Positions 1-6,974 of a DNA stretch of 16,922 nucleotides are shown here, piece after piece (the first letter of the stretch is position 1; the number at the start of each line of letters is the position of its first letter). Position numbers and translations under genes: made by a program. Under the pieces are notes generated by a model. It did no database searches and had not been told where the DNA came from. It saw only the letters and a list, made by a program, of their open reading frames with translations. The stretch is from Methanobacteriota archaeon (lineage in GTDB: Archaea > Halobacteriota > Syntropharchaeia > DAOWMC01), in NCBI GenBank assembly GCA_030643285.1, contig DAOWMC010000002.1:1-16922 (forward strand). Reading direction: 5' to 3'.

Positions 1-116
1 GCGAAGTTGTTGTTAGAATCGGAAACAAGGTTAATTGTGAAGTGGCAAATATGAAGGAAGTTTTGTTGAAGATACTTCGCCTGCTTGGACCGGAGTGTGA
101 AAAATATTATGATTGA
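1..116 (+). CDS. 3' end of an unidentified protein (partial)
   Basis: An open frame enters from the left edge and stops at TGA 114-116. It gives a 37-residue tail that starts EVVVRIGNKV and ends LGPECEKYYD. The other two forward frames stop early, so this is the only forward frame that can be coding here. The tail mixes a short beta-like stretch with a helical leucine-rich stretch (VLLKILRLL). No family can be named from it. It ends 16 bases before the next gene on the same strand, so the two may be co-transcribed. Confidence 0.5.
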   Translation, partial: EVVVRIGNKVNCEVANMKEVLLKILRLLGPECEKYYD

Positions 117-132
117 GGTGGTTTAATGCGGA

Positions 133-432
133 ATGTGGGTTACTCCTAAATCTTTATACCTTATGACCTATGAATTATCGATGGGTGTGGTAATGGATCA
201 AAGTCCTGACAATTTGATTCTTAGGAAAATGTGTAAACTTAGTGGTGGAGCCCTTACATTTGAAATGAATATAGAAGAGATTGGTAAAGATTTAGGATTA
301 ACAGGCGAACAGATTGAAAATGCTGCTGAGTCTCTTCTCGAAGACGGTTTGATCGATACTGATACTTTAGGTTATGATGATGTTCGACTCACAAATAAGG
401 GCATCAATAGGTGTAAGTCTGTTCTACTGTGA
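133..432 (+). CDS. small winged-helix DNA-binding protein
   Basis: A 99-residue protein that is probably a winged helix-turn-helix regulator. Residues from about 55 to 75 (IGKDLGLTGEQIENAAESLL) have the spacing of a recognition-helix unit. LEDGLID and then DDVRLTNKGINR follow, the usual order of a third helix and a beta wing ending in a T-x-KG turn, as in MarR/ArsR-like and archaeal wHTH proteins. No ligand domain, cysteine cluster or membrane segment is visible. The start is uncertain: ATG 133 lies 11 bases after a GAGGTGG motif (115-121), but in-frame ATGs at 163 and 193 would also keep the whole wHTH core. It follows an unidentified gene closely. The DNA target cannot be inferred, and autoregulation would only be a guess. 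Confidence 0.6.
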   Translation: MWVTPKSLYLMTYELSMGVVMDQSPDNLILRKMCKLSGGALTFEMNIEEIGKDLGLTGEQIENAAESLLEDGLIDTDTLGYDDVRLTNKGINRCKSVLL

Positions 433-481
433 ATGAAGCAAAATAGCTGTGAATATGATCACGGAACCATCATTTTTGGAT

Positions 482-503
482 TAAACCTTTTTTAAAAGGT
501 TTA
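482..503. terminator. 10-bp perfect inverted repeat between convergent genes
   Basis: TAAACCTTTT at 482-491 and its exact complement AAAAGGTTTA at 494-503 are separated by TT. The repeat lies in the gap between the wHTH gene (+) and the UbiA gene (-), which converge here. A T-rich stretch sits inside the stem on both strands, so it could act as a bidirectional 3'-end signal. The 2-base loop is too tight for a real RNA hairpin unless the stem opens, and a protein site is also possible. Nothing else coding is visible in 433-574. Confidence 0.35.
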
Positions 504-574
504 CTTTGAAAATCCGTGTCTTGTATTATCTCCTCTCCTAAGCACGGATCACCAAAGTCTCAAATGATTTACGC

Positions 575-1573
575 TTATACAAATCCCAGTGCCATTAACC
601 TTGCAAGAATAAATACAGAAAGTACAATTGATTGACACATAAAAGAACGTGGATACGCTTTTTCCTTTGATTTTGTATCCCCTTTATCAAATAACTTACC
701 AAGTATTAGCAAATTCAAAATACCTGCGAATATTACCCCAGGGGAGGTCTTCCATGCATAGAATCCAAGAAAGTATGGTAACATCGCAAAAATATATGAT
801 ACTGCAACCGATACCATCATAACTTTTAATGCCAAATCATAACCAAGAATAACAGGCAATGTCCTTATTTCGGCCCTTTGGTCTCCTTTCATATCCTTGA
901 AGTCCTTAGCCACCGTTGAAGCCGATATAAGAACGCCCATCACAACTGCTATTAAAATCCCTTCTTTTGATACGGCATACTGGGAGGCACTACCCCCAAT
1001 AAACGCAAGTGCCCCGGCAGCTCCGATTATAAATGACCCTATTACCCCTGAGCGTCTTAACCTTATTGGATTGGCAGAGTATGAAAATCCAAGAAATACG
1101 AAAAACATTACAATAAATTTACAAAACCGATCTCCTGCAAGTTCCACCAGTAGTATTGCTAAAAGATAAGCACAGAAAGCCCAGAATATTACCTCTTTAG
1201 AAGAAATTATACCCTTAATAAGTGGCCGATTAGGATTTGATATCCTGTCTATCTCCACATCATAGAAATCATTAAATAGTGCAGTGCCTGCCCATATCAA
1301 TCCTGCAATAACCCCTGCACCAATAGCATTTATAATTGAAATCACAGGTGGTACTGACAGGGATTGGACGATCCAATCAGAAACGGTAAATGATAGCAGT
1401 TCCAAATAAAATACATCTGGAAACGGCCCACCCAAGAAATTTGGTGAAAAAAAAGCGCCTGCTATCGCCATAAACGCCATAAAAATTGCAATTTTAGGTT
1501 TTGACATCTCGAACAGGGCGAGGATTTTATCTTTGGATATCATCTCAAAAACTTCTTTTACCTTTTCAAGCAT
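575..1573 (-). CDS. UbiA-family membrane prenyltransferase
   Basis: This integral membrane enzyme transfers a polyprenyl group from its diphosphate to an acceptor. Family motifs are intact: the first Asp-rich motif NDFYDVEID (residues 101-109) followed by NPNRPL; YSANPIRLRR (165-174); and the second Asp-rich motif KDFKDMKGD (223-231) followed by TLPVILG. Hydrophobic helices fill the rest. At 332 residues it is longer than most archaeal members, with an extra loop of about 35 residues after the first membrane helix (around 43-78). ATG 1573 is chosen over an in-frame TTG at 1576 because GGTGA lies 4 bases upstream. It is 20 bases downstream of the polyprenyl synthase gene in the same operon. 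The two main options are digeranylgeranylglyceryl-phosphate synthase for ether lipids, or an aromatic prenyltransferase for a quinone or phenazine carrier. The sequence does not settle which. Confidence 0.88.
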   Translation of the reverse strand: MLEKVKEVFEMISKDKILALFEMSKPKIAIFMAFMAIAGAFFSPNFLGGPFPDVFYLELLSFTVSDWIVQSLSVPPVISIINAIGAGVIAGLIWAGTALFNDFYDVEIDRISNPNRPLIKGIISSKEVIFWAFCAYLLAILLVELAGDRFCKFIVMFFVFLGFSYSANPIRLRRSGVIGSFIIGAAGALAFIGGSASQYAVSKEGILIAVVMGVLISASTVAKDFKDMKGDQRAEIRTLPVILGYDLALKVMMVSVAVSYIFAMLPYFLGFYAWKTSPGVIFAGILNLLILGKLFDKGDTKSKEKAYPRSFMCQSIVLSVFILARLMALGFV

Positions 1574-1593
1574 CAATTCACCAACTAATTAGC

Positions 1594-2610
1594 TCATAAT
1601 TCTCTATTTACCGCAAAGTCTGCTATCTCCATCAACATAGATCTATATTCAGAGTCATCCAAATTTTTAAGGCACGATTTGGCCTTATTCGCATATCCCA
1701 TTGCCATATCCTGTGCGTATTCTATGGTTTTGGATTCTTCTAAAATATTTTTAAGCCCACTAATTTCCCTGGGTATATGCTCTAAAATCGAAAGCTCCAA
1801 AACCGCAGAGCTTCTTCCCATAATCATGTCACTATAGACTGGTTTTCCAAGTAGATCTTCACTTCCTATAACATCCAATATATCATCTCTAATCTGAAAT
1901 GAAAGTCCAAGATACTGTCCATAGTCTGATAGTGCCATCGTGTTGTTTTTTTTATTTTCACCAAGGAGGTTAGGTCTTTTTTTATCCACCAGTTGACGTA
2001 TCTTTGTTCTTACGATACTTCTTTTTGATGCTTCACCTATCACTGCACCAATTTCTGAGGCAGCTCGAAAAGCCTCCCCCGTTTTTCTTCCGACTGTTCT
2101 CAGATAATCTTCCAGGCCGATGGCTCCATTGGATGTTATGTCCATCGCTTCGCCTATGCACGCACTCATTACACTTTTATGAGCCATGCCAATAATATTA
2201 AAAAAGACTCCGGGTGGAATCAACCTCTTTTTAACAAGATCATAGAAAGATTCATATGAACACCCAAGAAGGTAACTGCTTGTTAAAATTGCAATATCGC
2301 GCCCGAATTCCGTATGTATGGATGGCCTTCCCCTACGCAGTTCATCCTTGTCGATAAAATCGTCTGCAACTAAAGAAGATGAATGCGCCAATTCAATTGA
2401 TACTGCAAATGGAAGCGCTGTTTCTATTTTTCCTCCTACAGCCAGGCAGGAATAAACACCAACAATTCCCCTGAGATGTTTCCCACCCGTCAGGGCAGTT
2501 TCACATGCCTTTTCAAATTCAGGTGGTTCTTTTGGAATATATTTTAAAAGCCCCCTATCAATTTCATCCACTATATCCTGCGATTTTGTCAAAAACGAAT
2601 ATGTGCTCAT
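1594..2610 (-). CDS. all-trans polyprenyl diphosphate synthase
   Basis: This enzyme condenses isopentenyl diphosphate onto an allylic diphosphate to build trans-polyprenyl chains. The class I prenyl synthase motifs are present: GGKHLRG (42-48), the first Asp-rich motif DDFID (83-87) with RRGRPS (92-97), KTGEAF (176-181), and the second Asp-rich motif RDDILD (241-246) followed by LGKP (254-257) and SD (260-261). Oddities include Ser at positions 77-79 and Ala at 82 just before DDFID, where short-chain enzymes usually carry an aromatic residue. Arg and Ser stand where the late GK-x-T motif would be, and a basic insert occupies roughly 195-225. At 338 residues it is at the long end for the family. 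ATG 2610 has a GGGG motif a few bases upstream. It leads the operon with the UbiA gene, so its product is probably the UbiA substrate. Confidence 0.88.
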   Translation of the reverse strand: MSTYSFLTKSQDIVDEIDRGLLKYIPKEPPEFEKACETALTGGKHLRGIVGVYSCLAVGGKIETALPFAVSIELAHSSSLVADDFIDKDELRRGRPSIHTEFGRDIAILTSSYLLGCSYESFYDLVKKRLIPPGVFFNIIGMAHKSVMSACIGEAMDITSNGAIGLEDYLRTVGRKTGEAFRAASEIGAVIGEASKRSIVRTKIRQLVDKKRPNLLGENKKNNTMALSDYGQYLGLSFQIRDDILDVIGSEDLLGKPVYSDMIMGRSSAVLELSILEHIPREISGLKNILEESKTIEYAQDMAMGYANKAKSCLKNLDDSEYRSMLMEIADFAVNREL

Positions 2611-2640
2611 GTTCCCCTTGTAATAAAAATAAATCCCCCA

Positions 2641-2673
2641 CTAAAGTATATTTTAGACCTAAATAAATTTTGT
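2641..2673 (-). promoter_or_regulatory. promoter of the prenyl synthase operon with near-palindrome
   Basis: Read on the minus strand, an AT-rich TATA-like element (AAAATTTATTTAG) covers about 2672-2660. A 16-bp near-palindrome, CTAAAGTATATTTTAG on the plus strand (2641-2656, one mismatched pair), lies between it and the expected start site, about 30 bases upstream of ATG 2610. Its position between TATA box and start suits an operator. The TATA assignment is by pattern and spacing only. Confidence 0.35.
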
Positions 2674-2710
2674 TGCCAATTTTGAACAAAGATTGATAAA
2701 CAATAACATC

Positions 2711-2757
2711 CATATTATATACTGGATATTTTTAAATTGGGAAAAAGTAGAGGGGAT
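2711..2757 (+). promoter_or_regulatory. TATA-like box and SD for the FPWG gene pair
   Basis: TATTATATA at 2713-2721 lies about 26 bases upstream of a plausible start near 2743. AGAGGGGAT (2749-2757) follows as a good SD motif, about 7 bases from the GTG start at 2763. This supports the GTG start, which has no in-frame ATG nearby. Together with the opposing promoter at 2641-2673 it makes this a divergent control region. Confidence 0.45.
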
Positions 2758-2762
2758 AAAAA

Positions 2763-3203
2763 GTGGCAATATATGTCCAGGACTTCCTGGTAGAAGTATT
2801 GGAGCTTGTAATAAAACTCCTTTCAGGGATCAGGGTTTCTATAGAAACGATGTTGGATCATCTTACCGGTGAGGCAATATCTTCATTATTGGGTTCTGTT
2901 ATGTCTCTTATCTTACGTATACCACGCCTTGCCTGGGTTGCTGTGAATGTAACAGAAGGAAGTGATACCGTAAATACCGCATACCATAATTTCACAGGTG
3001 CAGCGGCTGAAAATTCATTGAGTATCGTTGGACCTGTAGATGGTACAAGCGGGATCACTTATATGTTGAATGGTACACTTAACTCGGGTAATTCGGACAT
3101 AGGACCTAAATTGTTAACTGTTTCATTTGATCTTATAGCAGCACTCCTTGTGGCAATGGCGGATTTTGCACAGGATCTACCTGCAATATTTCCATGGGGG
3201 TAA
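2763..3203 (+). CDS. unrecognised hydrophobic protein, FPWG paralogue 1
   Basis: I do not recognise this 146-residue family. The N-terminus (MAIYVQDF) runs into a hydrophobic, probably helical half (about 8-60), then a polar Thr/Ser/Asn/Gly-rich stretch of beta character (about 60-112), then a hydrophobic helix (118-134). It ends LPAIFPWG. The middle holds the pattern SIVGPVDGTSGITYMLNGT (87-105). Three Asn-x-Ser/Thr sequons (N62, N76, N103) would fit an exported glycoprotein, but no classical signal peptide or lipobox is visible. The next gene encodes a clear paralogue 3 bases downstream, and the two form a two-gene unit. The GTG start is supported by an SD at 2749-2757. An overlapping minus-strand frame exists but lacks the paralogy and promoter support. 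Coding status is fairly sure; function is unknown. Confidence 0.72.
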   Translation: MAIYVQDFLVEVLELVIKLLSGIRVSIETMLDHLTGEAISSLLGSVMSLILRIPRLAWVAVNVTEGSDTVNTAYHNFTGAAAENSLSIVGPVDGTSGITYMLNGTLNSGNSDIGPKLLTVSFDLIAALLVAMADFAQDLPAIFPWG

Positions 3204-3206
3204 AAA

Positions 3207-3710
3207 ATGTATGCACAGGAATTTATGAAGTCAGTTCTTTTGGCTCTAACAGATATCTTCAGTGACTCTACCAATATCATAACCGATTTCAGGAATCTTG
3301 ATGCGATTACTCCTGCCAAATCGGGAAATGTACTGAGCGGTATTGTAAACCTGGTTATCGGATCACTCAGCATCTTTGTAGAGGCAGGGGGTAGATTGCT
3401 TCCCTGGACCTTGGACATCGGAGACCGCGTGGTATATGTAGTATCAACAAACAGCACCACAAATTCTGCCTTCCACAACATAAGCGTGAATGAGACGCTC
3501 CCACATATCGTCGGGCCTTCTAATGGCACGTATGGGCTCACGTACCTGATTAATGCAACGGTTAATGTCGGAGTGGATGGTGCAAATTACACAGGCGATC
3601 CAACTGTATCTGTAAACCTGCTAACTGCCATGTATCAGGTAGTAGCAACAATACTCAACTTACTCGGGGAGATTGGGGTAAAACTGCCACAGATGTTCCC
3701 ATGGGGGTAG
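3207..3710 (+). CDS. unrecognised hydrophobic protein, FPWG paralogue 2
   Basis: This 167-residue paralogue of the preceding gene has no function I can name. Shared landmarks in order are: N-terminal MYAQEF against IYVQDF; NSAFHN (86-91) against NTAYHN; IVGPSNGTYGLTYLINAT (101-118) against the matching core of paralogue 1; and a C-terminus KLPQMFPWG against DLPAIFPWG. It has a longer hydrophobic first half (about 41-66, ending GGRLLPW) and six Asn-x-Ser/Thr sequons (N82, N91, N95, N106, N116, N127), all in the central polar half. A hydrophobic helix (about 136-156) precedes the FPWG end. ATG 3207 follows the upstream stop by 3 bases, and the GGGGGT of the upstream FPWG codons can act as its SD. 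Membrane association or surface exposure is inferred from composition only. Confidence 0.75.
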   Translation: MYAQEFMKSVLLALTDIFSDSTNIITDFRNLDAITPAKSGNVLSGIVNLVIGSLSIFVEAGGRLLPWTLDIGDRVVYVVSTNSTTNSAFHNISVNETLPHIVGPSNGTYGLTYLINATVNVGVDGANYTGDPTVSVNLLTAMYQVVATILNLLGEIGVKLPQMFPWG

Positions 3711-3716
3711 GTAGGC

Positions 3717-4757
3717 TCATCGCTGTTTTATATTCTGGTTGTCATCTAACCATTTTATGACAGCTCCGGTCATCTCACTCATCTTTGCAGTCCCACCTAA
3801 ATCATAAGTAATCGATTTACCTTCCGCAATCACTTCTTCAAATGCCTTTCTTATGGCATTGGCTTTTTTCACGTTTCCTAAATATTCAAGCATCCAGGCT
3901 CCTGCAAGTACAGTTGCCGTTGGATTGACCTTATCCAGCCCAGCATATTTTGGTGCGGATCCATGTGCAGGCTCAAACATTGCATAATCATCACCAATAT
4001 TTGCAGATGCAATCAAACCTATACTTCCAACAAGTGCAGAGCACTCCTCGCTTATTATATCCATGAAAAGATTCGTTGAGAGGAGAATTTTTTGATTGAA
4101 TATCTGTGGATTCTTTATAAGCTGCTGTGCGATGTTATCTATGTGATACCTCCATATCTCTATCTTGGGATAATCTGCTCCTACCTCATCCACCATATCC
4201 AGAAATAGGCCACAGGTCTCTTTCAGAATATTGCTCTTGTGTATCGCTACAACTGTATCCCACCCACGTTTTTTTGCTTCCTCAAAGGCGTATCTTGCAA
4301 TATTTTGACATGATGTCTTTGTTATCCTTCGAATCGCTATGCTAACATTGTCATCCAGAACAACCTCTGAGCCAAAATAAAGCCCTTCGGTTCCCTCCCT
4401 TACACATACATGTTCCACATCACCTAAAGGCCTATTTGTATTTTTAAAGGTCTTTATTGGGCGGACGTTTGCGTAAAGGTTGTATTTTTGTCTGATCGAT
4501 ACAGCAACACTTTTTGGGGACCCTATCCCGCCAGGGGTTGTTGTGGGACCTTTAAAACAGGCATCTGATTCATCAAGTATGTCCCAGGTTTCATCGGGGA
4601 TTAGTGTATCCCCTCCATTTTTTTCCCACCATGTACTACCTGCCTCACATGTGATCAATTCCAGATCCGATGATACTGCATCAAGAACATCTGTCAGGCA
4701 AGAAACAAGTTCAAGACCAACGCCATCACCTTTGATTATTGCTACCTTTTTACTCAT
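3717..4757 (-). CDS. isocitrate/isopropylmalate dehydrogenase family protein
   Basis: This is an NAD(P)-dependent oxidative decarboxylase of 2-hydroxy acids, 346 residues and full length. Family landmarks are: GDGVG (10-14); [19 protein letters not shown] (82-100) with substrate arginines R89 and R99; [11 protein letters not shown] (119-129) with R120 and catalytic Tyr127; Lys174 in HKSN; metal ligands D207 and D233; and the [15 protein letters not shown] region (265-279). Lys270-Tyr271 match the NADP-selecting pair of Escherichia coli isocitrate dehydrogenase, and Ser83 sits where its substrate serine lies. However, Ala85 replaces the Asn two residues later, and Glu237 replaces the second metal Asp of the usual SD motif. 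NADP-isocitrate dehydrogenase is my first choice; isopropylmalate or homoisocitrate remain possible. ATG 4757 is preferred to GTG 4769 because GGTGGG lies just upstream. It overlaps the upstream leuD-like gene by 8 bases, so translational coupling is likely. Confidence 0.88.
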   Translation of the reverse strand: MSKKVAIIKGDGVGLELVSCLTDVLDAVSSDLELITCEAGSTWWEKNGGDTLIPDETWDILDESDACFKGPTTTPGGIGSPKSVAVSIRQKYNLYANVRPIKTFKNTNRPLGDVEHVCVREGTEGLYFGSEVVLDDNVSIAIRRITKTSCQNIARYAFEEAKKRGWDTVVAIHKSNILKETCGLFLDMVDEVGADYPKIEIWRYHIDNIAQQLIKNPQIFNQKILLSTNLFMDIISEECSALVGSIGLIASANIGDDYAMFEPAHGSAPKYAGLDKVNPTATVLAGAWMLEYLGNVKKANAIRKAFEEVIAEGKSITYDLGGTAKMSEMTGAVIKWLDDNQNIKQR

Positions 4758-5268
4758 TATACCCACCACGTTCTTTTAGATACGAGACAAGTCCTCCGGC
4801 ACTAAGGATCTCCTGCATGAACTTTGGTAGGGGCATAAATTCATGCTCAGTACCTTTTGTTCTGTTAAAAAGGATGCCATGTTCAAAATTAACCTCAAGT
4901 GAATCTCCCTGATCAACCTTTGATGATATACCCTCACATTCGATAAGTGGTAGCCCTATATTGAAACAGTTTCTATAAAATATCCTTGCAAACGATTCGG
5001 CAACTACCAGAGGAACACCACATGCCTTTATTACCCACGGAGCCTGCTCCCTTGATGATCCGCAACCAAAATTACGTGCCGCAACAACTATAGGTTCTTT
5101 TAATTTTTTTGAATCTTCATAAAATTCAGGGTCTATCGACTCAAAAGCATGAACTGCCAATTTTTTAAAGTTAAGCCCATCGTACTTAAACTTTCCAGCA
5201 ATTATTTCATCTGTATTTGTATCAGCTGAAAAGATGCGTAGTACTTTCCCATCTATTGTTTCAGTCAT
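4750..5268 (-). CDS. leuD: LeuD/aconitase-type dehydratase small subunit
   Basis: This is the swivel-domain subunit of a two-subunit hydro-lyase of the isopropylmalate isomerase, homoaconitase or aconitase type. It should pair with a [4Fe-4S] large subunit that is not in the window. The hallmarks are the [12 protein letters not shown] opening (16-27) and [13 protein letters not shown] (66-78), the substrate-binding Ser-Arg loop. The residues after the first motif ([11 protein letters not shown], 26-36) replace the YLVY- or YLRT-type loop that tells isopropylmalate from homoaconitate enzymes, so specificity is open. The length of 172 residues is normal. The frame continues upstream for 29 codons, but that segment contains the promoter and no family sequence, so ATG 5268 is chosen. 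It overlaps the dehydrogenase gene downstream. The pair would carry out successive isomerase and dehydrogenase steps. The gene symbol marks the family, not the substrate. Confidence 0.85.
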   Translation of the reverse strand: MTETIDGKVLRIFSADTNTDEIIAGKFKYDGLNFKKLAVHAFESIDPEFYEDSKKLKEPIVVAARNFGCGSSREQAPWVIKACGVPLVVAESFARIFYRNCFNIGLPLIECEGISSKVDQGDSLEVNFEHGILFNRTKGTEHEFMPLPKFMQEILSAGGLVSYLKERGGYNE

Positions 5269-5300
5269 TTTCAAACCTTTAGTTTTAATATTCCTGAAAT

Positions 5301-5310
5301 TGGTATAAAC
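5301..5310 (-). promoter_or_regulatory. TATA-like box of the leuD/dehydrogenase operon
   Basis: GTTTATACCA on the minus strand lies 33-42 bases upstream of ATG 5268, which would give a leader of about 12 bases. It sits inside the in-frame upstream extension of leuD, which supports the shorter start. Pattern and spacing only. Confidence 0.4.
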
Positions 5311-5372
5311 CTTTCCAAAGTGCAGGAACCTCTTAAACATCTTAAAAGCTTGCAAAAAATTAATTTTTGAAG

Positions 5373-5422
5373 AAAAGAAGCGTATAAAGGAAAAACGGGA
5401 AAACCTTTATAACGCTTCTTTT
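5373..5422 (-). terminator. 18-bp stem-loop at the 3' end of the division operon
   Basis: AAAAGAAGCGTATAAAGG (5373-5390) and CCTTTATAACGCTTCTTTT (5404-5422) are complementary over 18 base pairs, with one bulged base and a 13-base loop. The stem includes the last codons and stop of the Roadblock gene. T-rich sequence follows on the minus strand (about 5372-5355). It is probably a transcript end or an RNA-stabilising 3' structure that closes the RHH-ftsZ2-Roadblock unit before leuD. Confidence 0.55.
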
Positions 5423-5778
5423 ATTTTGGAAGTGGCTTTACTAAGCCTAAAAAGGATTAACCCCAGTTTGGCTCTGTTTTTTGCCACCACCACAAGTAAC
5501 GAATTAGAGTCAACGCTTTCTGTTATTATTTTATTCTCTTTTGTCTCGACTATTGTCCGGTTTACCACGCCTCTGTTTAGTTTGGAGGATGAACTTTCAG
5601 CCACATTTTGTATTGAAGCGCTAAACGCAGCAAAAGTATCAGGGTTGAAACCATTGGTCTTTCCGGATGCCATAAGTAAGCCGTCTTTTGATATGAGCAC
5701 GGAGGCTTCTATATCGCCTCCAAACCCAAGATCATCCAATATATTTTCCAGAGTTTCAGTAACTGTTTCCACACTCAC
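5407..5778 (-). CDS. Roadblock/LC7-domain protein
   Basis: This 123-residue single-domain protein is of the Roadblock/LC7 (MglB-like) type. The pattern fits the family: an N-terminal helix (ETVTETLENILDDL), the strand and turn EASVLISKDGLLMAS (24-38), a long Ser/Ala-rich helix (NPDTFAAFSASIQNVAESSSSKL), two strands (TIVETKENKIITESV and SLLVVVAKNRAKLGLILFRL), and a final helix. Such proteins dimerise and often bind or regulate small GTPases of the Ras/MglA type. No such GTPase is in the window. The gene follows ftsZ2 by 10 bases, so a link with division or polarity is a reasonable inference. The GTG 5778 start overlaps a GGGTGA motif; GTG 5772 is an alternative. The 3' end lies inside a strong stem-loop. 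Confidence 0.8.
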   Translation of the reverse strand: MSVETVTETLENILDDLGFGGDIEASVLISKDGLLMASGKTNGFNPDTFAAFSASIQNVAESSSSKLNRGVVNRTIVETKENKIITESVDSNSLLVVVAKNRAKLGLILFRLSKATSKIKEAL

Positions 5779-5788
5779 CCAAATCTAA

Positions 5789-6931
5789 TCACTTTCCAAT
5801 CGGAATCACGTCGATTGTTGATGATCTACTTCCCGAAGGCATTATATTTCTGATATTTCTACCACTCTGGCCTTTTATGTTTGAATTTTTGTTCCCTTCA
5901 CCGGGCCCAAGTATCTGGGCAGAATGTACCCCTGTCATGATTGCCATAACTTTAACCCTGCCTTCATAATCCGGTTCTATCCTTGCGCCCCATATGACAT
6001 TTGCCCTTTGATCAAGCTCATATGTTAGAGATGTTGCAATTTCCTCTGCCTCTTTTAACGTTAAGTCAGGACCACCTGTTATATGGATAAGGCTACCAGT
6101 AGCACCCCTATAATCAACATCCAGTAGTGGATGTGAAAGAGCTGCCCTCACAACTTCTTCTGCTTTATCTCTGCTTTTTGTTTCCCCAACCAGCATTACC
6201 GCAACACCACCACAGCTCATAACGTTTTTCATATCTGCATAGTCCAGATTTATTAACGATGGTTGTGTAATTGTTTCTGAAATCCCTTTAACCGTTTCAG
6301 AAATCATTTGATCCATTACAGAAAATGCCTCTTCTATAGGGAGATTCGGAACATACTCTAACAATTTGTTATTATCCAAAACTATAACTGTATCTGCTGC
6401 TCGCCTTAGATCCTCAAGACCGGTTTCGGCTGATACCGTTCTTGCCCGCTCCACCCTGAAAGGCGAAGAGACCATCCCAACTACAATCGCTCCCTGTTCC
6501 TTTGCAACCGTAGCAACGACAGGTGCAGCTCCTGTTCCTGTACCTCCACCCATACCTGCAGTTACAAAGACTAAATCACTACCTTTTAAAAGCTCTTCCA
6601 AGGTTCCTTTTGCAAGTTCTGCCGCCCTTCTACCCACATCGGGATATCCACCGGCGCCAAGACCCCTGGTAAGTGACTTACCTACCAAAATCTTTTTATC
6701 AGCGTTAATCACGTCCAAATGCTGCTTATCGGTATTTATTGCGATGGTTTCTGCACCTTTAACACCGATATGATGCAGACGATTCATTGTATTATTACCG
6801 GCTCCACCACATCCAACTATAACGATGCGAGGCTGTCCAAAATCCTCTAGATCATAATTTGCCTCGGAGTTCTGTCTGTTTTCCCTCTCTTTCTCATAAT
6901 ATTTCTGTGCGTTTTCTACTATTGAATGCAT
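5789..6931 (-). CDS. ftsZ2: cell-division GTPase FtsZ, FtsZ2 type
   Basis: This tubulin-like GTPase assembles the mid-cell ring. The 380-residue protein has an N-terminal extension ([12 protein letters not shown], then [21 protein letters not shown]), the tubulin signature GGGTGTG (128-134), and the T7 loop NLDYADMK with D230 and D233 for GTP hydrolysis. [10 protein letters not shown] and [13 protein letters not shown] follow, of the kind I associate with archaeal FtsZ2 rather than FtsZ1. A flexible tail of about 35 residues ends in a short hydrophobic peptide (IDVIPIGK, 373-380), a likely docking site for a membrane anchor such as SepF. ATG 6931 is chosen over TTG 6964 because AGAGGGG lies about 9 bases upstream and the extension then begins like known FtsZ2 proteins. 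It sits between the RHH and Roadblock genes. No ftsZ1 is in the window. Confidence 0.93.
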   Translation of the reverse strand: MHSIVENAQKYYEKERENRQNSEANYDLEDFGQPRIVIVGCGGAGNNTMNRLHHIGVKGAETIAINTDKQHLDVINADKKILVGKSLTRGLGAGGYPDVGRRAAELAKGTLEELLKGSDLVFVTAGMGGGTGTGAAPVVATVAKEQGAIVVGMVSSPFRVERARTVSAETGLEDLRRAADTVIVLDNNKLLEYVPNLPIEEAFSVMDQMISETVKGISETITQPSLINLDYADMKNVMSCGGVAVMLVGETKSRDKAEEVVRAALSHPLLDVDYRGATGSLIHITGGPDLTLKEAEEIATSLTYELDQRANVIWGARIEPDYEGRVKVMAIMTGVHSAQILGPGEGNKNSNIKGQSGRNIRNIMPSGSRSSTIDVIPIGK

Positions 6932-6974
6932 AATGTATACCCCTCTATTATTCCATCCCCTCAAAGTGTTATAC

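Noticed and set aside
3059..3541. 160-codon minus-strand frame opposite the FPWG pair
   Set aside because: It is antisense to two paralogous plus-strand genes with an SD and TATA-like box. Its translation shows no family features and it straddles the gap between the two genes.
5269..5355. 29-codon in-frame N-terminal extension of the leuD-like gene
   Set aside because: It contains the likely TATA box and has no family sequence. ATG 5268 gives the normal start and length.
5426..5788. 120-codon plus-strand frame opposite the Roadblock gene
   Set aside because: It mirrors the Roadblock gene almost exactly and has no domain signal. The minus-strand protein fits a known fold and operon.
6366..6773. 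135-codon plus-strand frame inside ftsZ2
   Set aside because: It lies opposite the conserved GTP-binding region and is an antisense shadow.
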